Positions 47,771 through 60,618 of a stretch of 64,000 nucleotides of DNA are shown one piece after another. Origin of the DNA: Desmodus rotundus. Its lineage: Eukaryota > Chordata > Mammalia > Chiroptera > Phyllostomidae. The stretch lies in contig NC_071399.1 of assembly GCF_022682495.2 (NCBI RefSeq), forward strand, positions 53,994,873 through 54,058,872. Direction: 5' to 3'. Below the pieces are notes generated by a model. It saw nothing but the letters and a program-made list of their open reading frames with translations. It was not told the DNA's origin and made no database searches. Position numbers and translations under genes: made by a program. The stretch's first letter is position 1; each line of letters begins with the position of its first letter.

Positions 47771-48340
47771 TATATTATATACACATGAATTCTATATGAA
47801 GAATAGCCTGTCATGGCAATGTCACTAACCCTGTGCATTTTTTGCTTATATTTGTTCAAATTTAGTGTGTAGAGAGTGAGGCCAGTTTTCTTTGGACTGG
47901 GTACTAGTGAGGCAGCAAAAGAGTCAGGGATGGGGCTGACTGATTCAGGTGTAGAAGTCATGATTTTTCTCATCATTCAAGCCCTCCAGTTACCAAGAAC
48001 TTTGTCCAGTTTAAGCCTTCCCCACTGTTTTATGTGTTCTCTCTTTAAGATGAACTGAAAGGAGTAGTAAACTTTGAATCACCGAATTCTTCTCTGCTTC
48101 CTGTGAGAGTTAAGGATAATTGCATAGACATTTGACACTTGTTTCAGAGAAAGAAACACTAAATGGTAATAGCTAAATTAACCTTTTATTTTCTTCCCTT
48201 TATTTTGTTGTGTTTGATATTGGGGAGCAACAAGGTGATGGCTTGTGGGTTTATAAATTATATTCCAAAACAAATACATACTTTATTTCTCTATAAGGGG
48301 AAGATGATTTAAAGGATGCAAAGATAATGTAGAATCAGAC
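47771..48340. other. Intergenic, no gene recognised
   Basis: Nothing recognised. Confidence 0.5.
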
Positions 48341-48349
48341 TAGAGCAGG

Positions 48350-48490
48350 GTTTGGGTTTCCTTACCTGTGAAGGGCAAAAAATAACAAGCTACCTCACAA
48401 GGTTGTTGTGAAGACCAAATGATTTTACACATAAACGGTGCTTATCAGTGTGCCCAGAACATAATAAACACTCGAGCAATGGTGGCTGTG
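48350..48490 (+). repeat. MIR SINE fragment
   Basis: 'ttccttacctgtgaagggcaaaaaataacaagctacctcacaaggttgttgtgaagaccaaatg' is the sense MIR 3' half, followed by 'gtgcccagaacataataaacactc'. Quoted pieces are imperfect matches to the consensus. Confidence 0.75.
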
Positions 48491-48734
48491 TTTGGGATAG
48501 GTGAGCCTGTGATTGTTCCTCAACATGGACCCTGATGCTGTTGGCCTCTTTTACCCAAGCTGCATTTTGCTTTATGATCACTAGTCAAGTGAAGAGGCTG
48601 TTGGCACTTAGCTGGGAAATACAATTACCTGTAAAATGCCACTCTGGGGTTTATTTTATGAGTGGAATGATGTATATAAGGTACCTAGAATTACAATGTG
48701 TTGAGTCAAAGGATGGCTGAGCTGGCAAAGTTCT

Positions 48735-48890
48735 TTTACATCATTTAGTGATATCATTTTACAGATGAAGAGATGGAGGCCCAAGAAAACTGATGAAAGA
48801 CTCAAGATTTTCCAGAAAGTTAAAGGCAGACCTCAGGGTTAGAAATTGAGTCTTTAGACTTCCAGGCCAGTATCTTGCCTATTCCATAAG
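48735..48890 (-). repeat. MIR SINE fragment
   Basis: 'cattttacagatgaagagatggaggcccaag' starts an antisense MIR core. Confidence 0.65.
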
Positions 48891-50735
48891 GGTGCCACAC
48901 CCAACACCTGGCCAATGTCATAAGCAGGTAGTGGTAGTGGTGGGGGGACAGGCTGTCCCTGAAATTGCCCCTTCCCTAGACCAAAAAAGGGAAGAGATGC
49001 TATAAGCTAGGGAGCCAGGTTTTCTGCAGCAATGATTCCCTATCTTATTGAGAATAAGGAATACTTTCCAACATCAATAAATTTCATAGATCTGCCCCTT
49101 CCAGTGTGCAATAGAAGCTATGGATTTGATACCTAATGTTAGAGAAAATGTACAATAATATTAGGTACTTCACACATATCAGTAATTTACAATGGAAATG
49201 TACATGCATTCAAAAGTGGTTGTACCTATATCATTTGTTCAGACTACAAATAATTATATAAATAAGCATTTATATTTGTGAACACCTTGGCAGATGACTT
49301 CCACATCCATTACTATGGGAGGGGGGCCTGTTTGTTTCCCATATTTTTTGAAAGATCCAAAAGGAGGAAACTAATGTAGGGGTAATATAGCAGAAATAAG
49401 GAAGAGCAATAGGTTAAAACATTCTGTTCCTTTCTCCAAAATGGTCCAAGGCTAAGCTCTCAGCTACAAGGAATGAGGTTTGAGTAGAAAAACACAAAAC
49501 AAAATCACACAAACAAAGCTCTCTCTTGTTCTTTCATATAAATGCAATGTAAACTGATACCCAATTGGGAATGCTGGTCTCGACAGTCTGAGAGCCAAAG
49601 TATTTGGAGGCAGTTATGGTTCATTAACTGCATTGAAGAATGCAGAGTGACAGTCAAAGCTGGAGTTTTGGCAGCCAGACTTGTATGTTTTTGTTATTAG
49701 ATAATATTTATATGACAGAAACAGATTCAAGTTGCAAAATCTCTATTCCATTTCCCTATCACTGGACAGAGCTGGGAAGTCTGGAAAGAGTGGTCGGGAT
49801 CTGGGAGATGGTTCTGAAGGGTATAGACCTGGGAAGGGTATCTGCCTCTCTGGGACAGTTTTGGGCTGGCCTGGGTCAGTGAAAAAGGATCAGAGAATGA
49901 GGGATCCCACCACCCCTTTCTCCAGAGACTTGAAGAAGATGGTGGGAAGGACTACCGGTGATGGCTGCATGAGAAGCCGGTGATTCTGCTCCACAAAACA
50001 AGTGTGGAACTGGAAAAATTGTCAAGTAAAACTATTTCAAAGCATTGTAAATGGACCAAAGGCAAACAACAAATTGAGAAGGTTTTAATCTGGAGCTTCA
50101 GGTAGGAACAGCAGGAGTCTGTGGCCTCTTTGCCAGGAGCTGATTCCTTGCCTTTCTGTTGGTTCAACTGGCCAGAATTGTAGCTTTAAAAGTGCATGGC
50201 TGGCCATGAAAATGAGCAACTTTGCAGGCAGAACTGGCAGACTCAATTTAGAATGTGTGTGTACACATGCATGCACATGTGTAAACCTGTGGCTTTGCTG
50301 GTTAAAAGTGGAGGACTCAGTTGGGAACGAATGTGACTTTGCTAGCCTAAGATTTCCTTTATGGTTAGAGTGAGTGAAGGGCCCACCAATAATTTAATGG
50401 GGGAAGTCCTGGAAATGAAAGAGTGTTACAGAGAAGCTGAGGAAAGTTCTCCACATATTCCTGATGGACTGGCTGATTATATGTGCATGGAGGAGACTCA
50501 AGAGAGCCCAGGGAAAGCTGAAAACCAAGGAGAATTGAGATCTGGCTGCAAATGTCAATGTGTTCTTTAACCCCAACACAGAACTATCAGTAGTGAGATG
50601 GAGGCCTTGGCCAGGTGGCTCCTGGTCCAGTGCTACTGCCACTGCCCCTATATTTAAGACACTGGAGAGTCTGGAGGTGATGAAGTGATGATACTAGTTG
50701 TCTGTTTTGCTACATGTTTTGGGTGCTATCATGGT
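48891..50735. other. Intergenic, no gene recognised
   Basis: No gene or named repeat. Confidence 0.5.
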
Positions 50736-50739
50736 GGTG

Positions 50740-50935
50740 ATGTTGAGGCAGTGTGGCATGCTAGAAAGAGGGTGTGTTAGGGTCAGACCAAATGGGGTTT
50801 TAATCTCAGCTCTATCACTGAGTATTTGTGTGAATTTGTGTGAGTTGCGCAACATCATTGTATCTTATTCAATCCTAAGAAAAGTCCAATGAAGTAATCA
50901 TTATTACTATTCCTATGTTTTAGGATGCAATGATG
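50740..50935 (+). repeat. MIR SINE fragment
   Basis: 'gaggcagtgtggcatgctagaaagagg', 'ggttttaatctcagctctatcactgagtatttgtgtg' are the sense MIR 5' half. Confidence 0.7.
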
Positions 50936-50966
50936 TGAACAGCTTTTAAATCTGTCAAGTAAGTTT

Positions 50967-50992
50967 GTTTTTTTTTTTTTTTTTTTTTTTTG
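50967..50992. repeat. Poly-T run
   Basis: A T run of about 25 bases, probably the remnant A tail of an antisense retroelement, though no body is recognisable beside it. Confidence 0.85.
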
Positions 50993-51224
50993 GTGAAGAT
51001 TGCATACTTTAATGGTAATAATGTATCCAGCACATGGTAGTTATTCAATAAACACCTTTTTGTTTGTCTGGTGTTTTTGTTGCTATCTATTCCTAAAAAT
51101 GTAGCAGAAGAATAGAAGAATTATCTCATTGTATGGCAGAGAGCTTATCTCCCCAGTTAGTCAGCAAGAAAATCATAAGATACTGGTATTAATGCTGTAG
51201 TAGGTGAAACATCTGAGTGGCCTC

Positions 51225-51805
51225 TGATTGGTTATCTATTGCTGCCAGAATAAATTACTGCAGTGGCTTAAACCAACACAAACTTATTATTATGCAGTTT
51301 TGTAGGTCAGAGTTCCAGGCACACTGTGGCTCACCTGGGTCTTCTGCTTAGAGCCTCATGCAGCTGAAACACGGGGTGGGCAAGGCTGGGTTCCTTTCTG
51401 GAAGCTGTGGGTATGAACTCACTTCTAGGTTCATTCAGGTTGTTGGCTAAATTAAATTCCTGACATCTGTAGGCCTGAGATCCTTGTGTCCTTGCTGGTT
51501 GTCAGCCAGAGGCCCATCATTATTAGAGATCCTTGCTGGAGGTTGCTTAATTCCTTCTCTTTTCTCCATGTGACTTCTCCCTTCAGCAATAGGGGATGAG
51601 TCTCTTTCATGCTTAGAATTTCTCCAACTTTTCCTTTGGCTGCATCTCTCTGACTTCATTAGGCTTACCTGGATAAATCCAGGTTAGTCTCAGCATTTTA
51701 TAGTCCCTAATCTTAATCACATCTGGAAATTCCTCCATTCTTGCCCTGGGGATTGGGGTATGATTGTCACTGGAGGGAGTGCATTATACCTATCATGGTC
51801 TATCA
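51225..51805 (-). mobile_element. MLT1-type LTR (ERVL-MaLR), antisense
   Basis: 'ggttatctattgctgccagaataaattactgcagtggcttaaaccaacac', 'tgtaggtcagagttccaggc', 'cctggataaatccaggttagtctc' and 'taatcttaatcacatctgg' follow the antisense MLT1 order. The quoted phrases are matched from memory. Confidence 0.65.
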
Positions 51806-53525
51806 GGGGAGAGTAGGTATAATCAAACTTTTGCAACAGAAAGACTTGCTCCTTCATTCTCTGTGATTTTTATGGGGCTGCCAATCACAAGATTCTATCT
51901 GCTTGGCTACAGAAATAGAACCATGATCCAAAATACACCAATGAGATCATCTGTTTCCCAGGAATTGACTTATGAGAGGAGACAAACAGGCATTGGAATT
52001 GAATAGAGAGGAGTCATGGAACATCAGTGTCCAAAGCTCCTTTGACCAGCCCCGTTCAGTCCTTCCTGACATCTTAAACAACTTCAACACTGGGACTTAG
52101 TTAAAATCCTTCCCGTACATTCCTTTTCTAGCTTAAGTTACTCAGAACTGGTATCTGTTAATTACACCAAATAATCTTAACTGTTATGTTGTCCCTCCAT
52201 ATCATGGCCACCATCATCATTACATAAAAGAATATTTATTCAGGTCTCCTTGGTTGGAACTATGCTGGGAATTTATTGCTGACACAATTTGTAATCTCTT
52301 TGTTGGAGCTTCTTACCTTGAGCCGTGTCTTTTTAACACTTCCTTCATTAACCCTGAAAAAAGGAAAACCAACAAACAGAAAATAATTTAATAATGTGTA
52401 TTACCTCAGAAATCCAGTTACATTAAAACCATCAGCCAGGCAAACAGAAATCATTACTCCTTTTAACCTTTTATTACCTACCACATATAAATTACAACCA
52501 CACAATATATTTCTCATTCAAGATGATGGTCTGAATCATAAAATTTTAAGTATGAAATGTACTCTGTTTATTTTAGCAGGAAAGTATGCAATACAACCAG
52601 TCTTCTTGCTTATTTTTATGATTTGGTGTTTTAAGGAGTAAGCCTAAATTACATAGCACATTCACAGAATGCCTCATCCTATGACAATGAGGTCAATGAG
52701 GTTTATAATACATAAAAATTAAGATTGTCTATAAGCCACAAACAGTTGTATTTCTTGTATGATGAGTGAAGGGAGTGTTCTGAGAGACTCACATTTATAT
52801 AAAGGAGGATTGAAGGAGGCCCCTGCTTCTCTTGCCTTGGGTCTGACCATGATTCTTGAAGGCAAGGGGGTTTTAGGATTTGCTCTGATTACGTGAAGGG
52901 CAGTGACTCTGGATGGATATGAAAGTGGCCCTTCCTTGGTGCTCCTAAGAAAGCTTTGATGTGAAGAGTTCAATATTTTTTGGCACTTTCTTGAGAGTTA
53001 TGGCAAATTTTGTTCCACCCAACCTCTCAAAAGGTCAGATATCCAGTGCTCAAGCTAATTCTCTGTGAAGATTAGGATGCATTGAGTGTGCCTGCTGAGT
53101 TCTCATCCAGACCCCTTCACTATGTCTCTTCAGACCCCAGGAGGCCAATTTCTCTAAAGAAGAAATTTGGACAAACAGTTTACTCCCTCAGTCTAATTTT
53201 TCTTATAGGCAGGAGAGCAATCTCTCAAACACAATTCAGTCCAATAATAATAGTAATACAGACACTATAACCACCTCCTGTATTTATATCATACTGCCTT
53301 TCCAGAGGGATGGAACAATTTGAAGGTCCTCTTTCCTTCCAGAAAGCAAGGAACCATTGCTCCCTCTTGAACTCCCAGAAGACTGGTTGAGATTAACCTG
53401 AAAGGATTTGATCTTCATAAAATCACCCTCAGGCATTGTGATCTTCTCTTGAGCTTGTAAATGGGCTTTTTGATGGTAAATTCTATTGAGTTTTTCTTTT
53501 CTCTTTCTTCCCTCCCTTCTCTTTT
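51806..53525. other. Intergenic, no gene recognised
   Basis: No gene or named repeat. Confidence 0.5.
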
Positions 53526-53529
53526 TAAA

Positions 53530-54142
53530 GACTTTATTTTTTAAAAAGTATATTTTATTGATTATGCTATTAGAGTTTTCCCAATTTTCCCCCCTTTATC
53601 CCCCCTCCACCCTGCACCCCCAACCCTCCAAACTTAGTTCATGTCCATTAGTTGTACATAGAAGTTCTTTGAGTTCTTTGTTTCCTATACCATTTTTGAC
53701 CTCTCCCCATCTATTTAATGCCTACCAATTATGCTTCTTCTTCCCTGTACTTTCCCCCCCATTCCTCCCTTCCCCCTTCCCACTGAACCCCCTTCACGTG
53801 ATGTCCATTTCTTTGATTCTGTTCCTGTTCTAGTTGTTTGCTTAGTTTTTGTTTTTGTTGTTTTTGTTTCTTTTATTTTTTTTTAGGTTCATTTGTTGAT
53901 AGTTGTGAGTTGGTTGCCATTTTATTGTTCATATTTTTGATCTTCCTTTTCTTGGATAAGGAAGATCATTTAACATTTCATATAATAATGGCTCGGTGAT
54001 GATGAACTCCTTGAACTTGACCTTATCTGAGAAGCACTTTATCTGCCCTTCCATTCGAAATGATAGTTTTGCTGGAAAGAGTATTCTTGGATGTAGGTCC
54101 TTGCCTTTCATGACTTCAAATACTTCTTTTCAGCCCCTTCTT
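53530..54142 (-). mobile_element. Half-L1 copy A, 3' part
   Basis: Contains the same C-rich 3' UTR as the young copy and, at 54111-53929, the C-terminal end of ORF1 (YPAKLSF is replaced by FPAKLSF, then CFSDKVKFKEFIIT). Copy B inserted at 54142. The rest of copy A resumes at 55655. A 10-bp inverted repeat (53939-53948/53958-53967) lies at the ORF1 end. Confidence 0.8.
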
Positions 54143-55637
54143 TTTTTTAATAATATATTTTATTGATTATGCTATTAGTTGTCCCATTTCCCCCCCTCCA
54201 TTCCCCTCCACCCTGCACACCCCCTCCCACCCACATTCCCCCCCTTTAGTTCATATCCATGGGTCCTACATATGAGTTCTTTGGCTTCTACATTTCTTAT
54301 ACTGTTCTTACCCTCCCCCTGTCTATTTTCTACCTACCATTTATGCTACTTATTCTCTGTACCTTTGCCCCCTCTCTCCCCCTCCCACTCCCCTTTTGAT
54401 AAACCTCCATGTGATCTCCATTTCTGTAATTCTTTCCTGTTCTAGTTGTTTGCTTAGTTTTCTTTTGTTTTTGTTTTACGTGTGGTTGTTAATAACTGTA
54501 AGTTGGCTGTCATTTTTACTGTTCATATTTTTTATCTTCTTTTTCTTAGATAAATTCCTTCAACATTTCATATAATAATGGCTTGGTGATGATGAACTCC
54601 TTGAACTTGACCTTATCTGGGAAGCACTTTATCTGCCCTTCTATTCTAAATGATAGCTTTGCTGGATAGAGCAATCTTGGATATAGGTCCTTGCCTTTCA
54701 TGACTTGGAATACTTCTTTCCGGCCCCTTCTTCCATGCAAGGTCTCTTTTGAGAAAGCAGCTGACAGTCCTATGGGAACTCCTTTGTAGGTAACTGTCTC
54801 CTTTTCTCTTGCTGCTTGTAAGATTGCCTCCTTATCTTTAATCTTTGGTAATGTAATTATGATGTGCCTTGGGATGTTCCTCCTTGGGTCCAACTTCTTT
54901 GGTAGTCTCTGGGCTTCCTGGACTTCCTGGAAGTCTATTTCCTTTGCCAGATTGGGAAATTTTCCTTCATTATTTGTTCAAGTAAGTTTTCAATTTGTTG
55001 CTCTTCCTCTTCTCCTTTTGGTTCCCCTATGATTAGGATGTTGGAATGTTTAAAGATGTTCTGGAGGTTCCTAAGCCTCTTCTCATTTTTAAAAATTCTT
55101 GTTTCTTCATTCTTTTCTGGTTGAATGTTTCTTTCTTCCTTCTGGTCCACACCATTGATTTGAGTCCCAGTTTTCTTACCATCACTATTGGTTCCCTGTA
55201 CATTTTCCTTTATTTCACTCAGCATAGCCTTCATTTTTTCATCTAATTTGCGACCAAATTCAACCAATTCTGTGAGCATCCTGATTACCAGTGTTTTGAA
55301 CTGTGCATCTGATAGGTTGGCTATCTTTTCATCGCTTAGCTGTATTTTTTCTGGAGCTTTGATCTGTTCTTTCATTTGGGCCATTTTTTTTTGTCTTGGG
55401 GTGCCTGAGCCATGAAAGGTTAAGTGCCTAAGGCAGGTTCTGCTGAAAGGACTGATGAGCCCGACTGTCTCAGAACGTGCAGATAAAAATGCTGGAAGAA
55501 CTTGTCCCCGTGTAAAAAGTCTACCGGCATCCACACAACTGCAGTTCCTAGGAAAAAAGTACGTTCTCGGTGGAAGGCATCACTACTCTTTTCTTTCCAA
55601 GTTTTCTGTCTGCTGCATTCCTTCCCTCCAGCGTGAC
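54143..55637 (-). mobile_element. Half-L1 copy B, inserted in copy A
   Basis: CTTTTCAGCCCCTTCTT occurs exactly at 54126-54142 and 55638-55654, a clean 17-bp target duplication. Inside is a 1.5-kb element: A tail (plus-strand T run at 54141-54148), a 3' UTR of about 400 bp, ORF1, and a 5' leader of about 250 bp (55385-55637). The leader does not resemble that of the young copy at 38235-38978 and lacks the YY1-type start. No ORF2 is present. Confidence 0.85.
54546..55384 (-). pseudogene. L1-type ORF1 of copy B, frameshifted
   Basis: Starts with ATG at 55384 (MAQMKEQIKAPEKIQLSD), continues through a charged region and an RRM with ILIIGEPKGEEEEQ, then shifts frame near 54940, where the run of G is one base shorter than in copy A. 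The C-terminal domain continues in another frame to 54546 (TPRHIII, LSAAFSKETLHGRRG, YPAKLSF). The Arg pair is kept but its neighbours differ from the young copy. The frame is also open upstream of the ATG, back to 55534 in the leader. Confidence 0.8.
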
Positions 55638-55654
55638 CTTTTCAGCCCCTTCTT

Positions 55655-56500
55655 GCCTGCAAGTTTTCTTTTGAGAAATCAGCTGATAGCCTTACGGGCA
55701 CTCCTTTGTAGGTAACTCTTTCCTTTCCTCTTGCTGCTTTTAAAATTCTCTCTGTGTCTTTAACCTTGGATAACTTAATGATGATGTGCCTTGGTGTGTT
55801 CCTCCTTGGGTCCAACTTCTTTGGGACTCTCTGGGCTTCCTGGACTTCCTGAAAGTCTATTTCTTTCCCCAGATTGGGGAAATTTTCCCTCATTATTTGT
55901 TCAAATAAGTTTTCAATTTCTTGCTCTTGTTCTTCTCCTTCTGGCACCCCTATAATTTGGATATTGGAATGTTTCAGGTTGTCCCAGAGATTTGTAAGCC
56001 TCTCTTCACTTTTTTGAATTCTTGTTTCTTCATTCTGGCTGGATGTTTATTTCTTCCTTTTGCTTCAAATAGTTGATTTGAGTCCTGGTTTACTTCCTGT
56101 CACTGTTGGTTCCCTGAATATTTTGCTTTATTTCATTTTGGGTACTTTCATTTTTCACCCAAGCTCAATCAGTTTTTTGAGCATTTTGATTACCAGGGCT
56201 TTAAATTCTCCATCAGATCGGCTGGCTATCTCCTCATTGCTCAGCTCTCTTTCTGAGGTTTAGGTCTGTTCTTTCAATTTGGCCCTATTTCTTTGTTCAG
56301 GGTCCCTGTTAAGTTGTAAGGGGACAGGGCCTTAGGTATTCACCTGGGCAGGTCAACCCTCCTTGCTGTGCTGCAGAGCTGCTTGTTGGGGAGGGGCCAG
56401 AGAGGGAACAATATGGCTCCCCTGCTCTTCTCTAGCCCACTTTTCAGTGAAGTCTCATGTGAGACTGGGAGTTTCTCCCACTGAGGCAACTGCTTAGGTT
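55655..56500 (-). mobile_element. Half-L1 copy A, 5' part with ORF1 N-terminal and RRM region
   Basis: ORF1 pieces are readable from 55947 (PEGEEQEQEIENLFEQIM, TPRHIII, LSADFSKENLQARRG), with the N-terminal part more decayed. The leader around 56290-56480 resembles the leader of the young copy ('ggggacagggccttaggtattcacc', 'ggggaggggccagagagggaacaat', 'gtgagactgggagtttctccc'). It is truncated near 56500. It is more diverged than copy B, as expected for the older host element. Confidence 0.8.
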
Positions 56501-57356
56501 CACAGCTAAATTGAAAGGAAGGTACCTAAAATTCCTATATACCTGCTGCTTCTACTCATGCATAGATTCCCCTGTCAGCAACATCACCCACCAGACTGGT
56601 ACATTTGTTACAATTGATGAAACTCCAATGCCACATCCTAATCACCCAATGTCCTTGGTTTACCTTAGAGTTCACTCTTGGTGTAGTACATTCTATAGGT
56701 TTGGACAAATTATAGTGTCATACAGGGTATTTTCATAGTGTAAGAAATCATCTGTGGTCTTCTATTCATTGCTCCCCTCTAGCACAGCCCTTGGTCTTTT
56801 TACTGTCTCCATAGTTGTGCCTTTTCTATAATGTCATATAGTTGAAATCACATAGTATGTATCCTGTCCTATTCCTTTTCAGATTGGCTCCTTTCACTTA
56901 TAATATACATTTAATATTCCTCCATACCCTTTTTTTGTGGCTTTATAGGTCATTTATTTTAGTGCTGAATACAATTCAATTGTCTGCATGGACTGCTGTT
57001 TGTTTATCCATTCACCTACTGAAGGACATCTTTGTTGTTTCCAAGTTTTGGCAATTATGAATAAAACTACTAGAAACATCCATGTGCAGGTTTTTGTGTG
57101 GACACAAGTTTTTAACTTTTTTTTGTTAAATACCAGAGAGTGTAATTCCTGGATGATATGGTGGGAACATGTTTAGTTTTGGAAGAACTGCTAGACTGTC
57201 TTCCAAGTGGCTATACCATTTTGCATGCCTACCAACAATAAATGAGAATTCCTGTTGCTCCACAGCCTTACCAGCACTTGGTGTTTTCAGTGATCTGTAC
57301 TTTGGACACTCCGATATGTGTGTGGTGGTATTTCATTTTAATTTGCATTTCCATGA
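56501..57356 (-). mobile_element. Old L1M 3' fragment, antisense
   Basis: 'ttgttacaattgatgaaactcc', 'gtgtcatacagggtattttcatag', 'atgtcatatagttgaaatcac', 'ggacatctttgttgtttccaag' and 'accattttgcatgcctaccaac' are antisense L1 phrases. The retroviral element starts where it stops. Confidence 0.7.
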
Positions 57357-57358
57357 TG

Positions 57359-58125
57359 TCATATTGTTACTGAACAAAAGTGGGGTTCAGCTGCTCACCA
57401 CCACGCATAGGCAAATTCTGAAGACAAAGTTTGGTGAGAAAGGAAAGAGGTCTTTATTAAAATATTACAAAATTTGTGAGGATGTGGGACACCCTGTCTC
57501 CAGATTCATTTCTTCTGCAAAACATAAATGAAATCTATCTGTTCCCGAAAGACTAAAACACAAAACAATGCCCAGAATTCCTGCTCCATTCATGTCTGTC
57601 CTTTGGAGACCAAGGCAGCTAAGTGGGTTGCTGTTTGGCTTCAGGCTCCTTTCAGGGGTCTGCATGTGGGGCTAACACTGCCATTTGCCATGTGGTTCCC
57701 AGGACCAGCAAGGTCCTGCAAACCCTGGCCTGCACGTCTGTGTCTCTGAGTACCAGGGGAAAAGAGAGTGTTTTTCCTTTCCCTCAGTTTAAATCTCCTG
57801 ACCCAAACTTCTGTGCACTACAGGAGTGTGTAGCCCTCCCAGCCAATCCCATCCTGTTTTCAGGCCAGACTGACAACATAGCACCTCCCCCTGCTTCCAT
57901 GTGACCTTTACAGTACATGTGCCCCCATCCTCTGGTATTGCCTTTAATCAGGGACTGGAAGGGTGCAGGAGGGCTTTCCCCTTTCTCAGTCACACTTTGC
58001 TAGCCTCACACTTGCTCAGCACAATGACTTCCTTCAGCACATGTGAGCTTGGTTACTGGGGCAATGCAATGCTGTCCCTGCCTTGGTGTGGTTCCCTCCT
58101 TTGGTTTCATGGTCTATCTGTATCA
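57359..58125 (-). repeat. 3' LTR of the endogenous retrovirus
   Basis: The partner of the right LTR, about 40 bp longer. Its minus-strand start TGATACAGAT directly follows the purine-rich tract. The AATAAA signal (complement of TTTATT near 57453) is kept. The outer end reads TCATATTG against TGAAATTG in the other LTR, so the terminal dinucleotide has probably mutated. Confidence 0.8.
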
Positions 58126-58147
58126 ATTTCCCCCTCTAACTCTCTGG
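58126..58147 (-). other. Polypurine tract
   Basis: The minus strand reads AGAGAGTTAGAGGGGGAAAT immediately before the 3' LTR, the usual plus-strand primer site of retroviruses. Confidence 0.75.
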
Positions 58148-60600
58148 ACATTTGTAATCTTACAAGGGCAAACAGATGAAGGCCTCATTCTTCTGTAACT
58201 ACTTTTTGCTGGCCAAGTTCATAGTCCTACCTATTCCTGGGTCCAGAGATTCTTAATAAAAAGGGGACCTGGAATGGAGGGTAGTCTTTTTGTGAGGGAG
58301 AAGGATCTTGTAAAGTCCAGGTCAGTTGGCTCTCCCTGGGAAATGGTGTACATGATGTCCAAAGGATGCATTGCTGGAAAAGTTGGCATCCTTGTTATTC
58401 TATAGCTGACAAATTTGGCAAGAAGGTTAGAAGAGATAATCTAAAAATGAGGATAATCATAACAACTAAGTGACAAAGGTAGGGACTAATTCTACACTGT
58501 TCCAGATTAAGAAGAAGGAGTGGCTTCCTTAAAGAAAGGTGTGTAAGGCATGTTACACTTGTCTGAGGGCATTTTGTCTATTATACTTAACTCAAATTAG
58601 GCTGAGGGGAATACTCTAAGATCCCCTCCACCCCACTGAAGAATTGTAGGTCTTTTCAGTCTGAACTGTTAGAGCAGAAAAGGAAAGCAGTTTTAAGCAA
58701 AACTGATAGACTACCCCATACTTTACCAACTGAACCATCTCAGTTCAGCCAAACAGTAATCTCATTTCAGGAGGCAATTATGTAGGTGAGCTTCCTAAGT
58801 GAGGTCTATACTGTGTAAATAAGGGAACAGGTAAATGAGGTGATAGGCATACACTCTATGAAAGTAGAAGGAAGAACACAAAGGTTAATTTACCCAACAA
58901 ATCATAAACCAGTCTCCAAGTTTGCAAGGCTGTAATTTGAGAAGACTTCCAGCAGCAAGACCTTTGCTGGAATGATATTGAACAGTGACAATTTGACCAA
59001 TTCTTCCTGTCTCTAAATTGAACATTTCTGGTGATGTTGTCAGGTGCTGACATAAGACCTGTATAGAAATCAGTTCAGTTTCCAAGTGAAAACAAAACTT
59101 TGAAGACGGCTACACTGGAGTCCAATATCCACAACTGGGAATTGTGCCTTTCCTCAAAACGTGATTTTTCTCCTTGAGATCAACCTCATTGTCATCAAAG
59201 AGACTGCATTAAATCCAGTCTTTAATTTGACCCAATTATTTGCTTAATTGGGTAACAACAAGAGGAATCAATCACATAGGCTCTTTAAACCTGCTTTGCT
59301 GGAACTTACACATAGAAACATTTGACTGAGCTTTAGTTAGCCCTTCAGGGCACAGAAGCCAAGCTGCACATTAACATAAGGCTTTGCCTGCAGTACCTAT
59401 ATCCCTCAAACTCTTCAGGTTCCCAAAGTGTCTTAAGGCTTTTTCCTTGTCATCTTGCAGGAAAACACTTTTGTTCTTTACCTGGAAAGACTGCCTTGAA
59501 CCACATGACCAAACAAGGTACCAGGCCATTTCTCCAGTGGGCTTTTATTAGCTTCAAAAGTCGATCTCAGTTCCTCAAGGCTTTCTGGTGACATCCAGAG
59601 TCCAACATTTCATCCTTCAGGCGTGGTATTGCAGTCAATGTACTGGTTAATAAAACCAGTTAGAAACTGTTAGAAACTGGTTTTATTGGATATATACAAA
59701 GAAACTTTATACCATCACTCACTCATTCATTAAGAATGCCAAATTCTGGAGGGATCAAGTAGGGAGAAAGATGCAAAGCAAAAAGGAAAATCCTTGCTTT
59801 TACAGTATCCACCAAAATTGCATCTCCATGCCTTATGCCTTCCATTACTAAAATCATACAATTTGTTTCCAACTTAATGTGAACTTTTAAGTCTTAGAAA
59901 CCTCAATTTCCTTTTAAAACAGCTAAAAGAAGGGACTGAGACTAGCTATAGAATCTTATCTCACAAGAATCAGTATACCATCAGGTACCCTAAATGACCT
60001 TGATAAGATCCAAATGTCCTGAAGCCCAAATGGCAGAGACATTATTGCACACAAACTGGTACACCAACTGGTACCCATATAGCAGAGACATTATATTCCC
60101 AGTGTATGCAAAACTGCAAAGATCAAACCAAGTCCCCAAAGATAAGAAAGCAAGCAAAGAATAACTGTAACCAAGAACTGAAGTTTCTTTCTTTTCAAAG
60201 TTAAAACTGTTACAAACTTCTACAACCTTCTATAAACCTTCTGTACACATTCCTATGACTTTCACAAACCTTCTATTCACCTTTCAGTAACCTAACTCAC
60301 TTTCAATCCTTGTCCTTTTAACAATGGAAAGAACCATACTCTAACTCAGTATCAGGCAGCTAAAAGTCCTTAGATTTGCAAACATATTCCATATTGTGAA
60401 AAGACATGACAACTCAGACACATGGGACCTTGTACCACCTCTCCAACCATTTGGCAATGCAGTTCCAACTTTATGATGATATAGTAATTTAGGGAACCAT
60501 TTATTGGCCATTTCCCCCTATAGATCCAAATATATATAGGCCATACAGTGTTACAATAAAAAACCAATTCCTTTTTAGACTTTGGATGATAGCTGTACAT
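58148..60600 (-). other. ERV internal region, no recognisable gene
   Basis: No frame is open over a useful length and I see no retroviral protein motif. It has small inverted repeats at 59230-59238/59245-59253 (ACCCAATTA) and 59649-59661/59675-59687 (AATAAAACCAGTT). Confidence 0.5.
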
Positions 60601-60618
60601 GGACAAATCTACTAAAAT

